This document shows, piece by piece, positions 16,543 to 25,185 of a DNA stretch of 38,357 nt. Within the stretch, counting starts at the first letter, position 1. Each line of letters starts with the position of its first letter. Where the stretch lies: NCBI GenBank assembly GCA_002780795.1, contig PEUF01000051.1, positions 1 through 38,357 of the forward strand, given 5' to 3'. A program made the translations under genes and the position numbers. Source of the DNA: Candidatus Roizmanbacteria bacterium CG02_land_8_20_14_3_00_36_15. GTDB taxonomy: Bacteria > Patescibacteriota > Microgenomatia > UBA1406 > GWC2-37-13. The notes under the pieces were generated by a model. The model was not told the DNA's origin, made no database searches, and was given only the letters and a program-made list of their open reading frames with translations.

Positions 16543-17608
16543 GTTTGGTCGAGAACCAAAGAAAATAAATCAAATTAATAATCGAAAACGCTAGAATTAT
16601 TATATGCTTTAATGACAGTTTTTCAACACTATCCCACCCGCCAAGTCTAATGTAGGGATAATAAGAAAGCAGCAATCCTAGAAAAAAAATATTCAACCGA
16701 TAAACCAATTTCTCAAAATAAGGCAAAAAGACAAAAAGAACCAAGAAATACCATGGCTGAATCTCGGAAAAAAAGGTTAGATAACCCAAAATAATTAGCA
16801 AGCCAATCAATATTAACACTACACCCCGGGGGTGAGTTTTAGGTCTTACTAAAAATATTAACGGTAAAGTAATATATTTAATTCCTCCGGATAATAACAG
16901 TAATAACCTAGCAAATAAATTCTTTTCTTTAAATAAATAATAAATTCCGATAATCGCCAAAGATGTCGCAATTAAATCATTGTGGGCGTTAACCAATCCT
17001 TCAATAAGAATTAGAGGATGGGTGGTAAAAATTATGGCCCATTTTTTATTTAATTTGTTTAGATAATAAACTGCCAAAAGATAAAAAAAGAGCCAGGTGA
17101 TTTTAAAGAGAAAAAAACTAATAATAAACTTACCAAAACTAAAAAATGAAGGAACCAAGGTAATCAGTAAGAATACTGGACCATAAGGATAGGTTCGATG
17201 AGTCCAGTGCATAAAACGTAACCAAGGATCACTAGAAAAATCTAGCGCTTTATAAAGATAGGGATTTTTGCCGTAAAAGGTCAAGATTTTCGCGTCAAAA
17301 AGATAGTTAAAAAAATCATGGGAAAGAAAAGGATAGGACAACAATAATAAAATTCCAATTATTAACGCTAATCTTAATGGTTTAATCTTTTTTGAATGCT
17401 TAACAAAATAAAAAGAAAAAAAGAATAAGATAATAATTAAAATTAAGTAGATTACCCAAGACCACTGCCTCTGGTAATAGCCTAAGTAGACTAAAACATT
17501 ACGAAATTGGGTCCAAAAGGGAGAGTTAATAAGAGTCAGATTAGGATCAACCAATGCATAGCCATAGATCGATAGAACAAGAAGAAAGAATATATAAAGT
17601 ACTATCAT
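16526..17608 (-). CDS. Membrane mannosyltransferase-like GT-C enzyme (GT87/MptA-like)
   Basis: A 360-residue polytopic protein. Key stretches are LSHDFFNYLFDAKILTFYG (Asp98, Asp105), KNPYLYKALDF, HWTHRTYPYGPVFLLIT (about 134-150) and HPLILIEGLVNAHND (197-211), then GIKYITLPLIFL. The HDFFNYxxxAxxxxxYGxNPY and YPYGP motifs, and NAHND, are seen in GT87 and MptA/MptB-like polyprenyl-phosphate mannosyltransferases. It is shorter than most of these (usually 400 or more residues). Likely role: outer-face mannosyl-type transfer. It shares an operon with the gene at 14887 and is divergent from 17631 across a 22-base gap containing a palindrome. Confidence 0.75.
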   Translation of the reverse strand: MIVLYIFFLLVLSIYGYALVDPNLTLINSPFWTQFRNVLVYLGYYQRQWSWVIYLILIIILFFFSFYFVKHSKKIKPLRLALIIGILLLLSYPFLSHDFFNYLFDAKILTFYGKNPYLYKALDFSSDPWLRFMHWTHRTYPYGPVFLLITLVPSFFSFGKFIISFFLFKITWLFFYLLAVYYLNKLNKKWAIIFTTHPLILIEGLVNAHNDLIATSLAIIGIYYLFKEKNLFARLLLLLSGGIKYITLPLIFLVRPKTHPRGVVLILIGLLIILGYLTFFSEIQPWYFLVLFVFLPYFEKLVYRLNIFFLGLLLSYYPYIRLGGWDSVEKLSLKHIIILAFSIINLIYFLWFSTKHEQIS

Positions 17609-17609
17609 G

Positions 17610-17615
17610 TATAAT
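17610..17615 (+). promoter_or_regulatory. -10 box for the gene at 17631
   Basis: A perfect TATAAT on the plus strand, 15 bases before the ATG. This predicts a leader of only about eight bases. Its last base overlaps the palindrome at 17615-17628. Confidence 0.45.
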
Positions 17616-17628
17616 TTAGTTAACTAAA
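17615..17628. promoter_or_regulatory. 14-base palindrome between divergent genes
   Basis: TTTAGTTAACTAAA is a perfect inverted repeat in the 22-base gap between the starts at 17608 and 17631. Its position over both start regions would suit a repressor operator. AT-rich palindromes also arise by chance, so the role is a guess. Confidence 0.35.
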
Positions 17629-17630
17629 GC

Positions 17631-19013
17631 ATGAAAAAGAGCCAACGACAGTTAATTATACAATTTTCTCTCCTCTTCTTAGTGTTTTTTTTCTTTGCTA
17701 TTTTTCGATTTTATAATCTTGATAAACGAATTATTTTTGATTGGGATCAGGAAAGAGATGCCAACATAATTAAGCAACTTCTTGTTGATCACAAATTAAC
17801 TTTAATCGGTCCCCGGGTGGTTAGTGAGAGTGGGTTTTTTTTAGGACCTTATTTTACTTACTTATTAGCTCCTTTTTACTTACTTACCAATCTTCATCCT
17901 CAAGGATTAATTTATTTTATTATTTTTTACAACATCATTTTTTTTGCGTTCAGTTATTTAATCTTAAAAAAAATTTATGGATTAAATCAATCCCTTGGTT
18001 TTCTTTTTTTATGGGCTATAAATTTTTTATTGGTTGAATATGATGTCATTCCCTGGAACTCCATTCTTATTCCACTTGGAGTAGTCATGACTTGGTTGTT
18101 CTTATATAGAATATTTAAAAATAATGCTACAGAAGACTGGTTCTTGTTAGGCTTGGTTCTGGGTTTTTTTGGCAATATGCACTTCCAGTTTATATTTATG
18201 ATTTTATTTTCCGCTTTTTTCCTAGTCCTTTATCAAATCAAAAAAAAAGCTTTTGATTTAAAAAAAATCTTCGTCGCAAAACTCAGTTTTCTGGCAATGT
18301 TCATCCCTCTTTTAATCTTTGATCTAAGACACAACTTTATAAACGGTAAACAGTTTATAAACTTTTTTTTTACGAATCTTAACAAAAATGTATTTGACCC
18401 ATTCGCATGGATTCCAGTACTAACCAACTTTTTTTATCCTCTTCTATTAATAAAAAATACGTTGCTTACAGTAGTTTTTTATCTTTTATTAATTACAACG
18501 AATGTTGTTTTAATAAAAAGGAGTAAAAACTTTTTTAAAATTTTTTATTTATCCTCATTAATTTTGTTAGTAATAACGCCAATTTTTTTTATACTATACG
18601 GTAAAAGGCCATCAGAATATTATTTCCTCTACTTGTATCCGTTTATTTTTATTCTTCTTATTCAATTTTTTCTAAAATTTAAGGCCGTAAGAATCTTATA
18701 CTTGTTAGTTCTACTCAACCTAATTTTTTCATACGGTCACCTAAAACGAATCCTTAAAGTAAATTTGTTAGGCTTATTATATAAAGATAAAATTGTCACA
18801 ACCATAAAAAAAGATTTAGGAAATAGAAGCAGTGATATTAGTCGCGATCTTGGTATAGGCCGTGATACCGGCTTTGGATATTTGATTGATTATTATAAAT
18901 TAAATAAAAGAAAAGGTAAAGTTACGGATCAAGTCCAAATTAGATTTCCCCCACAAAAACATGATTTAATTATTGGGGAATATGGAATTAATTATTCCTG
19001 GCAAAATAAATGA
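17631..19013 (+). CDS. GT39-family membrane glycosyltransferase
   Basis: A 460-residue polytopic protein and the closest visible relative of the gene at 1219 and of the broken gene at 9557-10870. After the first helix it has FYNLDKRIIFDWDQERDANII (Asp37, Asp39, Asp43). LTLIGPRVVSESGFFLGPYF follows, then a middle IFDLRHNFINGKQF stretch that matches IFDLKHNFLNTKNF in the gene at 1219. The C-terminus from about residue 385 is soluble. Role: outer-face sugar transfer from a polyprenyl-phosphate donor. Its stop overlaps the next start as ATGA (19010-19013), tying it to the GT2-GT4 enzyme. Confidence 0.85.
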   Translation: MKKSQRQLIIQFSLLFLVFFFFAIFRFYNLDKRIIFDWDQERDANIIKQLLVDHKLTLIGPRVVSESGFFLGPYFTYLLAPFYLLTNLHPQGLIYFIIFYNIIFFAFSYLILKKIYGLNQSLGFLFLWAINFLLVEYDVIPWNSILIPLGVVMTWLFLYRIFKNNATEDWFLLGLVLGFFGNMHFQFIFMILFSAFFLVLYQIKKKAFDLKKIFVAKLSFLAMFIPLLIFDLRHNFINGKQFINFFFTNLNKNVFDPFAWIPVLTNFFYPLLLIKNTLLTVVFYLLLITTNVVLIKRSKNFFKIFYLSSLILLVITPIFFILYGKRPSEYYFLYLYPFIFILLIQFFLKFKAVRILYLLVLLNLIFSYGHLKRILKVNLLGLLYKDKIVTTIKKDLGNRSSDISRDLGIGRDTGFGYLIDYYKLNKRKGKVTDQVQIRFPPQKHDLIIGEYGINYSWQNK

Positions 19014-20908
19014 AAAATCAAATTTCAATCATAATCCACTCACGTAACTCAGAAAAAGATATTGAAGAAGCAATCAAATCTGCTCAATTCCTCTCTAAAA
19101 ATATTATTTTAGTTGATATGGAAAGCGGTGATAGAACTGTCGAGTTAGCTAAAGAATTGACTGTCCAGATTTTTACCTTTCCAAAAAAAAGATATGTGGA
19201 ACCGGCCAGAGAGTTTGGAATTAATAAGTCGACAACCGACTGGGTTTTTATCTTAGACGCTGATGAAAGAATAACGAAAAAATTGGCCAAGGAAATAACC
19301 GACTCGGTTGAGGAGCGAAGCGGGAAAACCGAGTCGGTTGATATTACGCATTTCAAAATTCCTCGTAAAAACATTTTTATCGACCGTTGGCTAAAACACG
19401 GCGGCTGGTGGCCAGACTATCAGATACGACTCATCAACAAAAAGTATTTTAAAAATTGGCCAAGAGAAATACACTCTACTCCTACAATTGCGGGTAAATG
19501 TGGCATTTTAGAAAATTCCCTTGTCCATTATTTCCACGGTGATTTTGAACAGATGGTCAATAAAACGGTTATTTTTGAAGATATCGAGTCTGACCTGCTT
19601 CTCAAGGCAAAAAAACCAGTTAAAACCTTAACTTTTTTTAGAAAATTTTTTGGTGAGTTATATCGACGTTTAATAAAAAACTTTGGTTGGTTTGATGGAA
19701 CGGTTGGTGTAATTGAAAGTATTTATCAAGCTTTTTCCAAAACTATTACCTATCTATTTTTATATGAAAAATCGACTAAAGGTCGATCAACCTCTGATCG
19801 AAAAAAAATCGGTCTTTATAATCCCTTCCTCGATACTTTAGGCGGCGGTGAAAAACATATTTTATCAATCCTCGAAGTTTTGGCCGAAAAGGGATTTGAA
19901 ATTAATGTTTTCTGGAATAAAGATCTGTCGAGCGAAATTAAAAACCGTTTCTCACTACAATTTATCGATAAATTTAATTTTTTACCCAATATTTTTAAAA
20001 AGAAAACTCTTGCATTTTTAACTTTAAAGACTTTACGGATTTTAAGGACATTCGACTATTTTTTCTATGTCACTGACGGCAGTTATTTTTTCTCTTCCGC
20101 TAAAAAAAACTTTGTTTTTACCATGGTACCGGATAAGAAACTTTATAATTTAAATCTTTTAAATCGGCTAAAACTTTGGCACTGGCAGTTTATCTCTAAC
20201 TCAACCTTTACTCAAAAATGGCTGAAAAAATGGGGCATAAACTCCCAAACTATTTATCCATATATTGATGATCGGCTGATTAAATCAGATATTAATAAGG
20301 TGGTTAAGCAACCAATTATTCTTTCGGTTGGTCGTTTTTTTAGCCATCTGCATTCTAAAAGACAGGCCGTCCTTGTCAATTTGTTTAAAAAACTTAAACA
20401 ACAAAATTCACTGTTCAAGGAGTTTAAACTAATTATGGCCGGCGGGTTAAAAAAAGAGGACGAGGAATACTTCAATCAATTAAAGTCACTTGCTAAAAAC
20501 GACTCTTCAATTATTTTCAAAACTAATGTTTCTCTTGATGAACTTTATAAACTTTATGAACTTTCTACTTACTTCTGGCATTTTACCGGTCTTGGTACCG
20601 ACGAAAAAACCCATCCCGAACAAGTAGAGCATTTTGGAATCGCTCCTCTTGAGGCAATGGCGTCAGGTTGTCTAACCTTCTGTTACAATGCTGGTGGACC
20701 AAAAGAAATTATTAAAGATGGTAATAACGGCTTTTTATTTAACGACGAAAAAGAACTGTTTACTAAAATGCAGGCGATAATAATCAATAAAAATAGACAA
20801 TTAATTATCAGAAAAAATGCTAATGACTACATTAGAGAAAATTTTTCTTATCAGGTTTTTAGAGATAGAGTTAGAAAATTAATAATTGATCCGCCAGCTG
20901 GCGGATGA
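19010..20908 (+). CDS. Two-domain GT2-GT4 glycosyltransferase
   Basis: 632 residues. Residues 1-250 are a GT2 domain of the WaaE/KdtX type: ISIIIHSRNSE, LVDMESGDRT, FILDADERIT (Asp83, Asp85) and IPRKNIFIDRWLKHGGWWPD. Residues 265-620 are a GT4 (GT-B) domain like ALG11: GLYNPFLDTLGGGEKH (Gly-rich loop 278-280), ILSVGRFFSHLHSKRQ (437-452) and the EX7E motif in EHFGIAPLE (Glu540, Glu548). Both domains appear complete, so the protein may add two sugars in sequence in the cytoplasm. Residues 96-110 are encoded by a 43-base inverted repeat (19297-19339). The last residues DPPAGG come from an 18-base palindrome (20889-20906), so repeat-like DNA has become coding in two places. Confidence 0.85.
   Translation: MKNQISIIIHSRNSEKDIEEAIKSAQFLSKNIILVDMESGDRTVELAKELTVQIFTFPKKRYVEPAREFGINKSTTDWVFILDADERITKKLAKEITDSVEERSGKTESVDITHFKIPRKNIFIDRWLKHGGWWPDYQIRLINKKYFKNWPREIHSTPTIAGKCGILENSLVHYFHGDFEQMVNKTVIFEDIESDLLLKAKKPVKTLTFFRKFFGELYRRLIKNFGWFDGTVGVIESIYQAFSKTITYLFLYEKSTKGRSTSDRKKIGLYNPFLDTLGGGEKHILSILEVLAEKGFEINVFWNKDLSSEIKNRFSLQFIDKFNFLPNIFKKKTLAFLTLKTLRILRTFDYFFYVTDGSYFFSSAKKNFVFTMVPDKKLYNLNLLNRLKLWHWQFISNSTFTQKWLKKWGINSQTIYPYIDDRLIKSDINKVVKQPIILSVGRFFSHLHSKRQAVLVNLFKKLKQQNSLFKEFKLIMAGGLKKEDEEYFNQLKSLAKNDSSIIFKTNVSLDELYKLYELSTYFWHFTGLGTDEKTHPEQVEHFGIAPLEAMASGCLTFCYNAGGPKEIIKDGNNGFLFNDEKELFTKMQAIIINKNRQLIIRKNANDYIRENFSYQVFRDRVRKLIIDPPAGG
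19297..19339. repeat. Palindromic element inside a coding region
   Basis: A perfect 13-base inverted repeat, AACCGACTCGGTT (19297-19309) and AACCGAGTCGGTT (19327-19339), with a 17-base GC-richer loop. It keeps the reading frame open and encodes residues 96-110 of the GT2-GT4 protein, on the loop before IPRKN. The layout resembles in-gene palindromic elements described in Rickettsia. Confidence 0.7.
20889..20906. repeat. 18-base perfect palindrome at a gene end
   Basis: ATCCGCCAGCTGGCGGAT reads the same on both strands and is far richer in G and C than its surroundings. It supplies the last coding bases (the end of IDPPAGG) of the gene ending at 20908. It lies ten bases before the next start, so it could fold in the mRNA between the two genes. 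No T-run follows, so it is not a standard terminator. Confidence 0.7.
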
Positions 20909-20918
20909 AAATTACTAT

Positions 20919-21818
20919 ATGATCTCAATCATTATTCCTGTCTACAAAAATACCAGTCTATTTATCAAAAACTTAAAGCATAATCTACCTTTTTTGACCG
21001 GTTGTCAAATTATTATCGTCAACGACGACCCGGAAACAAGCTTGAAAAACGAACTTAAAAACTTCAAAAATATCACTTTAATAGAAAACAAGAAAAATTT
21101 AGGTTTCGGAGGGACGGTCAATCGCGGCGTCCAAGAAGCAAAAAACCAATATCTTATGTTTTTAAACAGTGATGTTGTCTTAAATGATAAAAGTTATGTG
21201 AGGGGACTTGATTATTTCCGAGATAAAAGTCTTTTCGGTATCAGCTTCTCCCAGAAAGAAAAAGATGACACTATCGTTGGAAAAAATAAAATTTACTGGC
21301 TCAATGGATTTTTCGCTCATCAAAGAGCAACTAATCTTCAGCCAGGCGATAATGGTTGGGCCGAGGGCGGCTCCTGCCTCATCGACAAAGAAAAATTTTT
21401 AAGACTAGGTGGCTTTGATCCTCTTTACTCTCCTTTTTATTGGGAAGACATCGATCTTTCTTACCGCGCCTGGAAAACAGGTTATAGAATTATTTTTGAA
21501 CCTAAGATACTAGTAAAACATCATCACGAAACAACTATCAACAAATATTTTACAAAAGTCCGCGTTAAAACTATCGCCTATAGAAATCAACTTATTTTTA
21601 TTTGGAAAAATCTGACCGATCGTCAACTAATTTACCAACATTTACTTTTTCTCCCAATTACCGTATTAAAATCTTTAGTTAAGTTCGACTATATTTTTTT
21701 AGCCGGTTTTATCAAAGCCTTACTAAACTTACCTTGGATAGTAATTAATCGATTCCATCAAAAAAAGATGTTTAGCGTCTCAGACGAAACAGTTTTAAAA
21801 TTATTTAAGAATGAATAA
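20919..21818 (+). CDS. GT2-family glycosyltransferase
   Basis: 299 residues from the ATG at 20919. The open frame starts at 20886 but would overlap the previous gene, and MISIIIPVYKNTS is the standard GT2 start. Motifs include IIIVNDDPETS, NLGFGGTVNRGVQEAKN, FLNSDVVLND (metal-binding Asp), EGGSCLIDKEKFLRLGGFD and WEDIDLSYRAWKTGYRI, followed by HHHE, as in rhamnosyltransferase-like GT2 enzymes. It follows the GT2-GT4 gene by ten bases and overlaps the next gene by eight. It would extend a lipid-linked glycan in the cytoplasm. Confidence 0.85.
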   Translation: MISIIIPVYKNTSLFIKNLKHNLPFLTGCQIIIVNDDPETSLKNELKNFKNITLIENKKNLGFGGTVNRGVQEAKNQYLMFLNSDVVLNDKSYVRGLDYFRDKSLFGISFSQKEKDDTIVGKNKIYWLNGFFAHQRATNLQPGDNGWAEGGSCLIDKEKFLRLGGFDPLYSPFYWEDIDLSYRAWKTGYRIIFEPKILVKHHHETTINKYFTKVRVKTIAYRNQLIFIWKNLTDRQLIYQHLLFLPITVLKSLVKFDYIFLAGFIKALLNLPWIVINRFHQKKMFSVSDETVLKLFKNE

Positions 21819-23400
21819 AAAAATTTTTGTCTCTCTGCTTTTGATTACGGCCGTCGGGCTTCTGCTGCATTTTTATAAAATTAATCAGTCACCGCCCTGT
21901 TTAAATGCCGATGAAGCCAGTTTTGCTTATAACGCCTATTCGATATTAAAAACCGGCAAAGATGAATACGGGACCCTCTTTCCCTTAAGACTAAAATCGT
22001 TCGGAGATTATAAAATGCCGTTAATGACTTATCTGTCGATACCGTTCATCGCTATTTTTGGTCTAAATGAGTTTTCGATAAAGCTTTTAAACAGCGTCAT
22101 TATTTTATTTTTTCCGTTTGTTGTATACTCGTTTTCTCGTCAATTTTTCAAGAATAAAAATATTTCGCTGTTGGCGGCTTTATTGTCCGTCTTATCCTGG
22201 GGAATACAGTCTATGGGTCGTCAACTCCACGAAGCACTATTGACTAGTTTTTTAGTAATGTTAAGCGCTCTTTTTTTTATCAAAGCGATCGAAGAAAAGA
22301 AATATCGATATAAATTAATATTCTTGCTGTCGGTATTTTTCTCACTTTTTAGTTATCAATCAAGTCGAGTATTTGCCTTATTCTTTTTTATCTACGTCTT
22401 ATATTATTGGATTAAAAAAAGATTCAGCCTTAAATTTTTTATTGCTTTCATCTCTATTTTAATTATCTTTGGAATCACCGACCTTAAATATAAACCTACT
22501 CGAGTAGTTAATCTGTTATTTTTTAACAATCTTGGTTTCAACCTGGAAATTGATCAATTGAGGGCGGAGGGCGGTCCGCGATTTTTATACAATAAGCTAA
22601 CTGTTGGTTTGAAAGATGTTGTTTATAACTATTTAAAATATTTCTCACCTCAATTCTTGATTACTAATGGTGATGAAAATTTCCGATTTGGATTTCCTGG
22701 GCTCTCACCACTTACGCTTGTTGAATATTGTTTTTTTCTTATTGGTGTTTACTATCTAATAAAACATAAAACCCGGTGGCGTTTTTATCTTATCGCCCTA
22801 CTACTTGTTTCTCCACTAACCGCTAGTTTATCCTGGAATACCGGATCATTGACAAGATCGTTTTTTGTCCTTATTCCCATTTTAATAATTATTAGCTATG
22901 GTGTCGTAAATTTTATTCAGATACTTAATGGAAAAAACAGAATAATCTTCTATATTATTCTTGCTGCCAGCTATTTATTTTTTATTTTTTACAACTGGGA
23001 TTTTTATTTAAATCATTATCCAAAAAGAGGAGTTGTCATCCAATCATGGCAATGCGGTTATAAACAGTTGACAGATTATATTCGCCAAAATTATTCTAAA
23101 TACCAATCTTTCTATATTAGTAAGGAACACGGTGAGCCTTATATTTTTTTTCTATTTTATCTTCGCTACCCACCAAATAAATATCAAACTCAAGCGAGAT
23201 TAAGCCCTCCTGATCAATATGGATTTGGCCAGATTGAAAAATTTGATAAATTTGATTTTACTTTTAAACTACCAAAAAATGGTAGCAATTTTGTTTCAGT
23301 AGCTTATCCCCACGACTTCAAAGGACAAGTAGATGAAACACTTATAAAAAAAATCAAAGTAAGAAATGAGGAAATCTTCTGGATCTATTCAGTCGAATAA
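21811..23400 (+). CDS. GT39-family (PMT_2) membrane glycosyltransferase
   Basis: A 529-residue polytopic protein. The first helix is followed by INQSPPCLNADEASFAYNAYSIL (Asp34, Glu35), then TGKDEYGTLFPLRLKSFGDYKMPLMTYL, the standard PMT_2 layout of an acidic pair and a downstream KxPLxxYL stretch. Many helices follow to about residue 395, then a soluble C-terminus with YKQLTDYIRQNY. It would transfer a sugar from a polyprenyl-phosphate donor on the outer face. It is the last gene of the glycan region, overlapping the upstream GT2 by eight bases. It converges with the protease gene seven bases away. Confidence 0.85.
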   Translation: MNKKIFVSLLLITAVGLLLHFYKINQSPPCLNADEASFAYNAYSILKTGKDEYGTLFPLRLKSFGDYKMPLMTYLSIPFIAIFGLNEFSIKLLNSVIILFFPFVVYSFSRQFFKNKNISLLAALLSVLSWGIQSMGRQLHEALLTSFLVMLSALFFIKAIEEKKYRYKLIFLLSVFFSLFSYQSSRVFALFFFIYVLYYWIKKRFSLKFFIAFISILIIFGITDLKYKPTRVVNLLFFNNLGFNLEIDQLRAEGGPRFLYNKLTVGLKDVVYNYLKYFSPQFLITNGDENFRFGFPGLSPLTLVEYCFFLIGVYYLIKHKTRWRFYLIALLLVSPLTASLSWNTGSLTRSFFVLIPILIIISYGVVNFIQILNGKNRIIFYIILAASYLFFIFYNWDFYLNHYPKRGVVIQSWQCGYKQLTDYIRQNYSKYQSFYISKEHGEPYIFFLFYLRYPPNKYQTQARLSPPDQYGFGQIEKFDKFDFTFKLPKNGSNFVSVAYPHDFKGQVDETLIKKIKVRNEEIFWIYSVE

Positions 23401-23407
23401 AGAAATG

Positions 23408-24064
23408 TTAAACAAATAGGGTAAGAACAATATTATATAAAGCATGAATTATTATCGGTAACGTCAAACTTTGCCTGGTTAAAAAAATAAAAGAAAGTAC
23501 CAAACTTAGAATCATATCGGTTAACATAAAAATCAACAACAGGTTGCCGGTAATATGAATATTGGTAAATAGAATAGGTACATGAAGGAAAAAAAATAAT
23601 ATACTGGCAAAGAAGGAGGCGGTATAGATGTTGTGTGAGTCTTCATACAATTTTTTAAGAATAAAACCTCTTGATAAAATCTCTTCGGAGATGCCGGTTG
23701 CCAGAGCCAGTAAACTAACCCATAAAACATAGTTCAGCGCCGGTGGTTGACTAAAAAAGATAAGTTTTTTAAATCTGAAATAGTTGGCCAACAAAGCGCT
23801 AGCAATGAAAACTGCGCCTATCATCAGTCCAAAGAGTAAGTCTTTTAAAATCATCCGTGGCTTCAGAAAGAGAGCGGGAAAAAAATTCTTTTTGTCTACC
23901 GTCTTTAAGTAGTAATAAACCGGAACAATAAAAACTAATGGTTTAGCCACTAATTCATCAAACCATTCGGGCATTCGCAGATTGACTCGATAAACGCTCC
24001 AAACAATTAAAATAACTGCCCAAAGATTGAGCGCCTTCTGCGTCGGGGATACTTTTTTCTTCAT
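23408..24064 (-). CDS. CPBP-family intramembrane metalloprotease
   Basis: A 218-residue polytopic protein with the motifs of the CPBP (CAAX-processing/Abi) family. These are EEILSRG (Glu127, Glu128, Arg132), FFFLHVP (His161) and HALYNI (His208, Asn211). These residues form the metal site in the family. Substrates of bacterial members are mostly unknown; some mature peptides or regulate stress responses. The gene lies 17 bases after rpoD on the same strand, so it is probably the third gene of the dnaG-rpoD operon. A weak TATATT nine bases before the start could give extra transcription. Confidence 0.88.
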   Translation of the reverse strand: MKKKVSPTQKALNLWAVILIVWSVYRVNLRMPEWFDELVAKPLVFIVPVYYYLKTVDKKNFFPALFLKPRMILKDLLFGLMIGAVFIASALLANYFRFKKLIFFSQPPALNYVLWVSLLALATGISEEILSRGFILKKLYEDSHNIYTASFFASILFFFLHVPILFTNIHITGNLLLIFMLTDMILSLVLSFIFLTRQSLTLPIIIHALYNIVLTLFV

Positions 24065-24081
24065 TTAAATTAAAATATAAT

Positions 24082-25173
24082 CTATTCTAAAAAGTCTTTC
24101 AACTTTCTCGCTCGAGTCGGGTGCTTTAGTTTACGGATCGCTTTTGCCTCTATCTGCCTTATCCTTTCTCTGGTAACGCGAAACTCACGCCCCACCTCTT
24201 CCAGAGTCTTAGACTTACCATTGTCCAAACCAAATCTCATAATCAAGACTTTTTTTTCTCGAGAAGAAAGAGTGTCTAAAACTTTGCTGAGAGCGTCTTT
24301 CAAAAGTTCCTTTGAGACTTTATCATATAAGGTTGGTTGATTTAGATCGGAGACGAACTGTTCCAAAGTCGCTTCTTTATCATCTCCCACCGGCGTCGAC
24401 AAAGACTTCGGTTGTTGAGAAATCTTAATCAGATTTTCGATCTCGGTCACTGACATCTGCATTTCTTTAGCAATCTCCTTAAGGCTTGGTTCTCTGCCCA
24501 GCTTCTGATTCAATCGCCGATGAGTTTTATAGTAACGATTGATGTGATCGACCATGTGAACCGGAATCCTAATCGTCCTTGATTGGTCAGCGATCGCCCT
24601 GGTGATTGCCTGCCTTATCCACCAAGTAGCATAGGTAGAAAATTTATAACCACGCCGCCAGTCGTATTTCTCGACACCGCGGATCAAACCCCGATTACCT
24701 TCTTGAATTAGGTCTAAAAAAGAAAGGCGGCGCCCAAGATATTTTTTGGCGATTGAAACAACTAATCTAAGATTGGCTTTGATTAATTTTTCTTTTGCCT
24801 TGGCACTATTTTTCTCGTACTGCTTGGCCAGTTTTATCTCTTCTTCAAAAATTAAAAGAGGAGTTTTACCAATTTCCTTAAGATACATTTTAATTGGGTC
24901 AAGCGACTCACCGTGTTTTAAAACCACCAACTGCTCCAACTCTTTTTCGATCTCTTCAGTTGACTTTTTAGCATCATTTTCTTCTCTAGTAGACAAGGTT
25001 TCAAAGATATCGATATTTTTTATTAAAGCCTCATTAAAAAAATCGTCTATTTCTTCCAGGTGTTTCTCTGGCTCAGAATATATTAGAAAGATATCATCTT
25101 GCGCCAGAAAACCGTCCTCTTCTCCTTGCTTAATTAAATCTTTTAAGGTTTTTGGCAGCTTCTGTTTAGTCAT
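24082..25173 (-). CDS. rpoD: Primary sigma factor of RNA polymerase
   Basis: 363 residues with sigma-70 regions in order: a short region 1.1-like start (about 6-60), region 1.2 ([16 protein letters not shown], 92-107), region 2 ([28 protein letters not shown] and [18 protein letters not shown], up to about 200), region 3 (205-280) and region 4. The region 4.2 helix-turn-helix lies in [20 protein letters not shown] (323-342). The -10 readers in region 2.4 look standard, in line with the TATAAT/TAAAAT boxes seen in this window. It is compact compared with E. coli RpoD (613 residues) and lacks the large spacer. It starts ten bases after dnaG ends and has its own possible TAAAAT box inside the end of dnaG. 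Confidence 0.97.
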   Translation of the reverse strand: MTKQKLPKTLKDLIKQGEEDGFLAQDDIFLIYSEPEKHLEEIDDFFNEALIKNIDIFETLSTREENDAKKSTEEIEKELEQLVVLKHGESLDPIKMYLKEIGKTPLLIFEEEIKLAKQYEKNSAKAKEKLIKANLRLVVSIAKKYLGRRLSFLDLIQEGNRGLIRGVEKYDWRRGYKFSTYATWWIRQAITRAIADQSRTIRIPVHMVDHINRYYKTHRRLNQKLGREPSLKEIAKEMQMSVTEIENLIKISQQPKSLSTPVGDDKEATLEQFVSDLNQPTLYDKVSKELLKDALSKVLDTLSSREKKVLIMRFGLDNGKSKTLEEVGREFRVTRERIRQIEAKAIRKLKHPTRARKLKDFLE

Positions 25174-25179
25174 AGATAG

Positions 25180-25185
25180 ATTTTA
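25180..25185 (-). promoter_or_regulatory. -10 box for rpoD
   Basis: TAAAAT on the minus strand, six bases before the rpoD ATG. It lies across the stop region of dnaG, so rpoD could be transcribed both with dnaG and alone. No good -35 was found. Confidence 0.4.
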
